Shown here piece by piece: positions 1-4,243 of a stretch of 7,390 nucleotides of DNA (the stretch's first letter is position 1; the number at the start of each line of letters is the position of its first letter). The translations under genes were made by a program, and so were the position numbers. Source of the stretch: a bacterium. GTDB taxonomy: Bacteria > Planctomycetota > J058 > JAJDCP01. Under the pieces are notes generated by a model. It saw nothing but the letters and a program-made list of their open reading frames with translations, had not been told where the DNA came from and searched no databases. The stretch is from NCBI GenBank assembly GCA_030428695.1, contig JAUIEM010000444.1, forward strand, positions 1 to 7,390. The letters are read 5' to 3'.

Positions 1-489
1 CGATATCGCCCTTGCCGTCGATGCCGACGGCGTGCACCTCGGGCAGCACGATCTACCGATCCACACCGCCCGCTCGGTGCGCGGGTGCGCGATCAGCAGG
101 AAGGCGGCGACCCCGATCACCTCGATGGCGACGTAGAGGCTGATCAGGTCCGCGCTGATGAACGCCGCGTTCAGGCTGCCGTGGAGGATCAGCAACGCGC
201 TGAGCAGGAAGTCCGAGCCCTTCCGCCAGCAGCGCAGGACGACGGCGCCGCTCACGCACACGTTGGTCAGGACGAACCAGCCGCTCCGGGCGTCGGCGAG
301 CAGCCGCACACCCGCGCTGTCGATCAGCTCGACGGCGACCGGTGGAGCGAGCAGCAGCAGGCACGCGACCGCCGCGCTGGCGGCGAGCGCCGCGATCAGG
401 GCCGGCCGAAGAAGCACCGCGAACAGCTTCCCGCCGAAGCCGAGGGCCAGGGGCGCGAGGATCCAGATGACGAGGAGCGTGGAGGTCAA
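1..489 (-). CDS. mrpD: Mrp-type Na+/H+ antiporter subunit D, 5' part only
   Basis: This is the N-terminal third of a proton-conducting antiporter subunit of the MrpD/NuoN/NuoM family, an inner-membrane part of the multisubunit Na+(K+)/H+ antiporter. The likely start is TTG at 489, which overlaps the mrpC stop as TTGA. A GAGGAG lies 8 bases upstream. Hydrophobic segments lie at about residues 5-20, 28-48, 70-86 and 94-134. The last contains the motif A-D-L-I-S-L-Y-V-A-I-E, and E123 corresponds to the conserved membrane glutamate of this family. Homology-like sequence runs to W-I-G at residue 145 (base 55). The frame stays open to the window edge, but its last 18 residues are Cys/Ser/Arg-rich and do not look like mrpD, because that DNA reads as thiE on the other strand. 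Full-length MrpD is about 480-500 residues. The family is fairly sure; D rather than another NuoL/M/N-like subunit rests on its place after mrpC. Confidence 0.72.
   Translation of the reverse strand, partial: MTSTLLVIWILAPLALGFGGKLFAVLLRPALIAALAASAAVACLLLLAPPVAVELIDSAGVRLLADARSGWFVLTNVCVSGAVVLRCWRKGSDFLLSALLILHGSLNAAFISADLISLYVAIEVIGVAAFLLIAHPRTERAVWIGRSCCPRCTPSASTARAIS
2..79 (+). pseudogene. thiE: Fragment of thiamine-phosphate synthase (ThiE), cut at both sides
   Basis: Read from base 2, the plus strand encodes D-I-A-L-A-V-D-A-D-G-V-H-L-G-Q-H-D-L-P-I followed by H-T-A-R-S-V. The A-D-G-V-H-L-G-Q-x-D-L-P stretch is the central signature of ThiE, which joins HMP pyrophosphate and THZ phosphate to make thiamine phosphate in the cytosol. 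The 5' part would lie left of the window. To the right the likeness stops within about 20 codons and the frame ends at a stop at 134-136, while the minus strand is clearly mrpD. ThiE is normally about 200-220 residues, so only a small central piece is present. It is either a remnant at a rearrangement or one side of a chimeric assembly join. The family call rests on about 20 residues, but they are very characteristic. Confidence 0.6.
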
Positions 490-824
490 CCGAGGGACTC
501 CTCGATCGCGTCGACCTCGAGCGTGGGATGGTCCCGGGACAGCTTGATGACCCCGACCAGCATCAGCGCCTGCAGGGACAGCCCGATCACGATCGCGGTC
601 AGGATGACCGCCTGGGGCACGGGGTCCGCGTAGCCCCCGGCCGCGTCGGGCGCGGTCGCGATCGGCGTCCGCACGCCGCTGCGCCCGGCGGCGACCACGA
701 ACCAGGCGATCACCCCCGTCCCCATCACGTCCATGGCGAGGATCTTCATCACGAGGTTGCGCTTGAGGATCACGCCCAACAGGCCGCACAACACCGTGGC
801 GAGGATCAGCCCGTCGACGATCAT
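486..824 (-). CDS. mrpC: Mrp-type Na+/H+ antiporter subunit C (NuoK-like)
   Basis: This is a 112-residue integral membrane protein of the MnhC/MrpC family, the NuoK-like subunit of the multisubunit cation/proton antiporter. Three hydrophobic helices lie at about residues 5-22, 26-46 and 69-95. The family signature A-D-P-V-P-Q-A-V-I-L-T-A-I-V-I-G is at 66-81. The following Q-A-L-M-L-V-G-V and the tail K-L-S-R-D-H-P-T-L-E resemble the cyanobacterial-type version as I remember it. The ATG at 824 is chosen over an in-frame GTG at 848 because GGGAGG lies 5 bases before it and the protein then starts directly with its first helix. It overlaps mrpD by 4 bases (TTGA), so the two are probably translationally coupled. 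No mrpA or mrpB lies upstream; the neighbour there is divergent. Any further Mrp subunits would follow mrpD outside the window. Confidence 0.88.
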   Translation of the reverse strand: MIVDGLILATVLCGLLGVILKRNLVMKILAMDVMGTGVIAWFVVAAGRSGVRTPIATAPDAAGGYADPVPQAVILTAIVIGLSLQALMLVGVIKLSRDHPTLEVDAIEESLG

Positions 825-829
825 CAGCC

Positions 830-835
830 CCTCCC
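830..835 (-). promoter_or_regulatory. Ribosome binding site of mrpC
   Basis: GGGAGG on the minus strand lies 5 bases before the ATG at 824. It decides this start over the upstream in-frame GTG at 848. Confidence 0.6.
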
Positions 836-958
836 GTCGCCGACGCACCGCCTTATCAGGTTCATCGGACGCCCGCTCTCCCGACCGGAGGAGTCTTCAC
901 CACAGGCAGGCGCGGGGCCGCCGCCAAGGGCGACCTGCTCGCGTCCCGCCCGTCCCGT

Positions 959-988
959 TTGACAGGGATCCCCACCCGACCGTAGCGT
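959..988 (+). promoter_or_regulatory. Candidate sigma-70-type promoter for the 1015-1866 gene
   Basis: A perfect TTGACA (959-964) is followed after 18 bases by TAGCGT (983-988), which matches the -10 consensus at three of six positions, including the T-A start and the final T. Transcription would begin near 995, leaving a leader of about 20 bases with the Shine-Dalgarno TGGAGG at 1003-1008. The rest of 825-1014 is GC-rich, and I could not find an equally good promoter facing mrpC. A weak GATAAG lies on the minus strand near 855. Confidence 0.45.
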
Positions 989-1014
989 GGGCGGATCACC
1001 TGTGGAGGCACGCC

Positions 1015-1866
1015 ATGCACGAGTACAGACCCCCTCCGTCCAAACCGGGTGCCCTGACCGGCGCCGCCGTCCTGGCCTTCATCGTCGCGGGCCTCGGCCT
1101 TCTGTGCAACGCCTGTGGTGTCGCGAGTGCGGCCATCAGCGGCGCGATGGCCGGCGCCTCGGACGTGTTCGAGCAGTCGCTCGAGAGAGGGATCGACGAG
1201 GTCGAGGCGGAGATCGAGAACGCCGAGGACGAAGCCCGGCGCGAGGACCTGCGCGTGGTGCAGGAGAAGCTGCGCGCCGGGACGAAGGCGTTGACGCGCT
1301 GGCAATCCCGCACCGCGATCGTCGGCGGGATCGACTCCGTCATCCATCTGATCCTGAACATCGTGCTTCTGGTCGGGGGCGTCCAGCTCCTCGGCGGGAA
1401 GTCCGTCGGGCGCACGCTCGTGTTGTCGATCGGGGCGCTCAAGATCCCGCTCATCCTGTTGCTGATCGCGGCGCAGTATCTGCTGGTGGTGCCGGAACAG
1501 CGGGCTTTCATGGAGGCGTTGGCGGCCGTCGGGAACCAGCCGGCGCAGCCGATCCCGCTCGAGCTCAACCTGATGCTGCAGGTTCTCGTCGGTCCGGTGA
1601 TCGCGATCGTTTTCTGCGGCGTGATGGTGGCGCTCGCCTTCCAGGATTCCGTCAAGAAGTACTGTGAGGCGATGGCGAACCCGCAGCCGGACCCCGGCGA
1701 CTACGGTCCCCCGCCCGGCGGCGGCTACCAGCCATCCGGCGGCGGCTACCCCCAGGGCGGCGGCTACCCCCAGGGCGGCGGCTACCCCCAGGGCGGCGGC
1801 TATCCCCAGGGCGGCGGCTATCCCCAGGGCGGCGGCTATCCCCAGGGCGGCGGTTACGGTTCGTAG
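1015..1866 (+). CDS. Four-helix membrane protein with charged helical loop and Gly-Tyr-Pro-Gln repeat tail, function unknown
   Basis: I do not recognise this 283-residue protein as a named family. Four hydrophobic segments lie at about residues 14-42, 101-128, 134-159 and 186-209. Between the first and second is a strongly charged helical stretch (about 50-95, rich in Glu and Arg) that could form a coiled coil outside the lipid. The tail after 220 is Pro/Gly-rich and ends in six exact G-G-G-Y-P-Q units (242-277) plus G-G-G-Y-G-S. Two cysteines (C31, C34) sit in the first helix. The ATG at 1015 is supported by TGGAGG 6 bases upstream. The longer open frame from 733 is rejected because it would read through mrpC antisense. 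The gene stands alone with its own candidate promoter, divergent from mrpC and convergent with the operon at 1891. Similar Gly/Tyr/Pro/Gln tails occur on bacterial membrane proteins of unknown role. Confidence 0.8.
   Translation: MHEYRPPPSKPGALTGAAVLAFIVAGLGLLCNACGVASAAISGAMAGASDVFEQSLERGIDEVEAEIENAEDEARREDLRVVQEKLRAGTKALTRWQSRTAIVGGIDSVIHLILNIVLLVGGVQLLGGKSVGRTLVLSIGALKIPLILLLIAAQYLLVVPEQRAFMEALAAVGNQPAQPIPLELNLMLQVLVGPVIAIVFCGVMVALAFQDSVKKYCEAMANPQPDPGDYGPPPGGGYQPSGGGYPQGGGYPQGGGYPQGGGYPQGGGYPQGGGYPQGGGYGS
1738..1857 (+). repeat. 18-bp tandem repeat encoding G-G-G-Y-P-Q
   Basis: Six complete 18-bp units cover 1738-1845, followed by a partial unit to 1857. The units are identical except at the tyrosine codon: the first three use TAC and the last three TAT. 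The final partial unit uses TAC. The repeat is in frame, so adding or losing units changes only the tail length. A degenerate forerunner (G-G-G-Y-Q-P-S) lies just upstream at 1717-1737. Confidence 0.95.
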
Positions 1867-1890
1867 CATCCGACCCGAGGAACCTGGGCG

Positions 1891-2122
1891 CTACATCCAC
1901 ACCATGACGTGCAGCAAGGGCGCGCATGCCGCCGCGAACGCGAGCAGGCTCGGGGCGATGCTCCGCCCATCGTCGCGCCACGCGGCGACCCCCGCCCAGA
2001 GGAAGCCCACGACGAGCGCGAGCGGCGAGGAGTTCCAGCTCCCGCAAGGTCTTCGTCAGGGTCAGCGCGAAGACGCCGGCCAGCGCGAGCACGAAGAGCG
2101 CGAGCAGGTCGAACAGCGTCAT
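1891..2122 (-). pseudogene. Small three-helix membrane protein, broken by a one-base frameshift near 2041
   Basis: Translation from ATG 2122 gives a good first helix (residues 4-23, followed by T-K-T-L-R). The same frame then becomes Arg-rich and runs on to 1652 through the antisense of the neighbour's repeats. In the next frame the DNA encodes S-W-N-S-S, a helix (L-A-L-V-V-G-F-L-W-A-G-V-A-A-W), the loop R-D-D-G-R-S, a third helix (S-L-L-A-F-A-A-A-C-A-P-L-L-H-V) and a stop at 1891-1893. That second part has no start codon before its helix. Removing one base from the CCC at 2041-2043 joins both into a 76-residue protein with three helices. I therefore read this as one gene with a single-base insertion, real or a sequencing error. 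It is the third gene of an operon: its ATG starts one base after the upstream gene's stop (TAGGATG). Its function is not recognised. Confidence 0.6.
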
Positions 2123-2123
2123 C

Positions 2124-3230
2124 CTACCAGCCCCGCTGCTTCTCCCAACGCGCGACGACCTCTTCCCCCTCGACCACCCGGTAGGTGCCGTAGGCCGCGG
2201 CGGTCAGGCAGGCGTGATGGGGCAGGACGCGCACCAGGCTGCCGATCGGCAGGCGCTGGAAGACCTCGGGCGCGGAGACCTCGACGATGCCGTGCTCCTG
2301 CTCGACGGCCGCGACCCGCAGGCCGAGGGGCGTCATGCTCCGCGCCTCGCACAGCAGCCCGTAGCCGACCTCCGCGCCGCCGTGGTCCTTCGACAGGGCG
2401 AGGGCGCCGGCGTCGAGCAGCAGGCGCCCGGCCTGGAGGTTGTGCCCGAGCACGCGCGCGAGCACCGACAGGGCGAGATCCTCGCGCCGGCAGACCCCGC
2501 GCCGCTCCTGGTCGAGATCGCAGAACATGTACACGCCCGGGCGCATCTCGGTGATCCCTTCCAGGTGCTCGGCGCACAGCGCGGTCGGGGTCGAGCCGAC
2601 GCTGCGCACCGGGCAGGGGAGACCGGCCGCGCGCAGGCGCCCGGCGGCCTCGACCAGGGCGTCCCGCTCCTCCTCCGCGATGCGCCGGAGCGCCGCGAGG
2701 TCCTCGGCGTAGTAGGCGTGCCCGGCGTGGGTCAGCACCCCCGCGCAGGAGCTTCCGCCGCTCGCCTCCAGGGCCTCCGCGATCTCGAGCAGGGCCGGGG
2801 AGCCCGCGGGCACGCCGCCCCGCCGGCCGCCGCAGTCGATCTCGATCAACACCTCGAACCGCACCCCGAGGGCCGCCGCGCCGCGGCCCAGCGCCGCCGC
2901 GGTCGCCGGCTCGTCGCACAGCAGGCGCAGGCGCACGCCCGCGCGGAGCAGCTGGGCCGCGCGCGGCAACCGGGCCGGCAGCATGCCGACCGCGCAGGTC
3001 AGGTCGCGGAAGCCGGCGGCGGCGAAGTACTCCGCCTCGGCCAGGGTCGCGACGGTGAAGCCGCCGCCGGCGTCGGCCCGCTTCGCGACCTCGGCGCACT
3101 TGGCGGTCTTGAGATGGGGGCGCAGGGCGACGCCGAGAGCGGCGGCGCGCTCCTTCATGCGGGCGAGGTTGCGCGCGAGCACCGGGCGCTCGAGCAGCAG
3201 ACAGGGGGTCGCGAGCTCGTCCAGCTTCAC
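2124..3230 (-). CDS. DSD1/D-threonine aldolase family PLP enzyme (alanine racemase-like fold)
   Basis: This is a 368-residue cytosolic PLP enzyme of the fold-type III family that includes eukaryotic D-serine dehydratase and bacterial D-threonine aldolase. These enzymes act on D-amino acids, removing ammonia from D-serine or splitting D-3-hydroxy amino acids. The N-terminal motif R-P-H-L-K-T-A-K places the PLP lysine at K41. T-V-A-T-L-A-E-A-E follows, then S-V-G-S-T-P-T-A and E-M-R-P-G-V-Y-M-F in the phosphate-binding half. The C-terminal domain ends with P-H-H-A-C-L-T-A, where H339 and C341 match the zinc ligands of this family (H347 and C349 in chicken D-serine dehydratase, from memory). Length is normal. 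The GTG start at 3230 has GGAGG 6 bases before it and overlaps the acyltransferase stop as GTGA. The exact substrate cannot be read from the sequence; D-serine, D-threonine and other D-hydroxy amino acids are all possible. Confidence 0.88.
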   Translation of the reverse strand: MKLDELATPCLLLERPVLARNLARMKERAAALGVALRPHLKTAKCAEVAKRADAGGGFTVATLAEAEYFAAAGFRDLTCAVGMLPARLPRAAQLLRAGVRLRLLCDEPATAAALGRGAAALGVRFEVLIEIDCGGRRGGVPAGSPALLEIAEALEASGGSSCAGVLTHAGHAYYAEDLAALRRIAEEERDALVEAAGRLRAAGLPCPVRSVGSTPTALCAEHLEGITEMRPGVYMFCDLDQERRGVCRREDLALSVLARVLGHNLQAGRLLLDAGALALSKDHGGAEVGYGLLCEARSMTPLGLRVAAVEQEHGIVEVSAPEVFQRLPIGSLVRVLPHHACLTAAAYGTYRVVEGEEVVARWEKQRGW

Positions 3231-4048
3231 CAGATGCCTCCGCGCAGCCTGCTCCGGCGCTCGGCGGCGAGGCGGGTCAGGGCGGCCTGCAGCACGCCCT
3301 CGACCTCCTCCGCCCGCTGCCGGACGTAGTCTTCGTCGGCCGCCGCCTCGGGCCCGTCGGGCGCGAAGGAGAGCGGCGGCAGGAGCTCGCACAGGATGCG
3401 GGTCGGCAGCGGCAGGAACGGCGGCACCGGCCCGAGGGTCAGCCCCCAGGGCAGGCTGAAGGTCAGGGGCCAGACCTTCATCCGCGCCCAGCGACCCGCG
3501 CCGATCGCCCGCGCCAGCCCGGGCAGGTCGTCGAAGACGATGAAGCTCTCCTGGCTGCCCGCGGACACGATCGGCACGATCGGCACCCGCTCGCGCAGGG
3601 CGAGCCGCATGAAGCCGCGGCGCCCGCCGAAGCGCACCCGGTCGCGGTCGCGGAAGGGGCGCATCGAGTCGACGTCGCCCCCGGGGTAGACCAGCACCTT
3701 GCGGCCCGCCGCGAACAGCCGCGCCGCGTTCTCCGGCGCCGCCCGGACCCCGCCCAGGCGCTGCAGCACCGGGCCGAGCAGCTCCGAGCGCATCACGAGG
3801 TCGTGGCCGAGGCCGTAGGGCAGGGCCTCGATGCCGTAGCGTTCCCAGGCGGCCGCGAGCACGATCCAGGTGTCCGGGGTCGCCAGGCCGGCGCTGTGGT
3901 TGCCGACGTACAGGGCGGGGCCGTCGGGGATGTGCTCCAGGCCGCGCACCTCGGCGCGGTGGTAGCGCGTCAGCAGCCGGCCGAAGCCGGCGATGGCGCG
4001 GATCCACGCCGGGTCGCGGCCGTCGATCGCATCGGGGTCGAAGCCCAC
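3227..4048 (-). CDS. PlsC-like lysophospholipid acyltransferase family protein
   Basis: This 273-residue protein has the acyltransferase pattern of the glycerolipid (PlsC/TMEM68-like) superfamily, which moves an acyl chain onto a lipid hydroxyl at the inner membrane face. G-L-E-H-I-P-D-G-P-A-L-Y-V-G-N-H lies at 36-51, with the catalytic histidine H51. The acidic partner is probably D59 (N-H-S-A-G-L-A-T-P-D), a longer H-to-D spacing than the classical H-x4-D. Block III is Y-P-G-G-D-V-D-S-M-R-P-F (121-132), and block IV is V-P-I-V-P-I-V-S-A-G (155-164). I chose GTG 4048 because GAGGAGG lies 5 bases before it. A longer frame to 4222 would add 58 residues without family likeness and fill the divergent promoter region. 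It is the first gene of the operon and overlaps the PLP-enzyme gene by 4 bases. The substrate is unknown; it may also act on phospholipids, ornithine lipids or carotenoid-type alcohols. Confidence 0.82.
   Translation of the reverse strand: MGFDPDAIDGRDPAWIRAIAGFGRLLTRYHRAEVRGLEHIPDGPALYVGNHSAGLATPDTWIVLAAAWERYGIEALPYGLGHDLVMRSELLGPVLQRLGGVRAAPENAARLFAAGRKVLVYPGGDVDSMRPFRDRDRVRFGGRRGFMRLALRERVPIVPIVSAGSQESFIVFDDLPGLARAIGAGRWARMKVWPLTFSLPWGLTLGPVPPFLPLPTRILCELLPPLSFAPDGPEAAADEDYVRQRAEEVEGVLQAALTRLAAERRSRLRGGIW
3237..3241 (-). promoter_or_regulatory. Ribosome binding site deciding the GTG start at 3230
   Basis: GGAGG on the minus strand is 6 bases before GTG 3230 and lies inside the end of the acyltransferase gene. 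The open frame continues far upstream, so this site fixes the start and supports translational coupling. Confidence 0.65.
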
Positions 4049-4053
4049 CAGTA

Positions 4054-4060
4054 CCTCCTC
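4054..4060 (-). promoter_or_regulatory. Ribosome binding site deciding the GTG start at 4048
   Basis: GAGGAGG on the minus strand lies 5 bases before GTG 4048. It is the best Shine-Dalgarno match seen in the window and sets the acyltransferase start. Confidence 0.7.
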
Positions 4061-4077
4061 TGCCAGCGGTCGGACGG

Positions 4078-4103
4078 AAAACTGACCGACAGGATCAGGT
4101 TTT
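4078..4103. promoter_or_regulatory. Imperfect inverted repeat in the divergent region
   Basis: AAAACTGA (4078-4085) faces TCAGGTTTT (4095-4103), the reverse complement with one extra base. It lies about 30-55 bases upstream of the acyltransferase start, in a locally A/T-richer patch. It could be an operator or a small leader hairpin. The match is short and may be chance. Confidence 0.25.
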
Positions 4104-4186
4104 GCCGAAGATTCTCTCCCCACGGTCGGGGAAGCCGCGCTAAACCGAAAAACAGCCGAGGTTTGGAGCGCTCCCCCCGACGTGCT

Positions 4187-4215
4187 TTGCGTTTCCTCCC
4201 GCCTCCCCCTACACT
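4187..4215 (+). promoter_or_regulatory. Candidate promoter for the FHA-GAF-HD-GYP gene
   Basis: TTGCGT (4187-4192) and TACACT (4210-4215) are separated by exactly 17 bases. They match the -35 consensus at three and the -10 consensus at four of six positions. Transcription would start near 4222, giving a leader of about 20 bases with AGGGAG 8 bases before the ATG at 4244. No clear promoter for the opposite-facing acyltransferase operon was identified in 4049-4243. Confidence 0.4.
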
Positions 4216-4243
4216 TAAACACGTTGTCCAGGGAGTGCGGTCG

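Noticed and set aside
85..633. Plus-strand frames across the mrpC/mrpD region
   Set aside because: Highly charged, Arg/Gln/Asp-rich translations without motifs; the minus strand has clear membrane antiporter signatures.
1738..1857. Tandem repeat considered as a CRISPR array
   Set aside because: The units are contiguous with no spacers, in frame, and encode a simple amino-acid repeat.
862..1869. Minus-strand frame opposite the four-helix membrane protein, including Ala-Leu-Gly repeats
   Set aside because: The Ala-Leu-Gly run is only the antisense of the 18-bp repeat, and the rest has no hydrophobic or domain pattern.
1863..1894. Short inverted repeat GTAGC/GCTAC between the convergent gene ends as a terminator
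   Set aside because: Only 5 bp with a 22-base gap, formed by the two stop codons themselves, and no T-run.
1652..2122. 156-residue minus-strand frame taken as a complete gene
   Set aside because: Only its first ~27 residues look like protein. The rest is Arg/Gly-rich and antisense to the repeat; the next frame carries two further helices and a natural stop.
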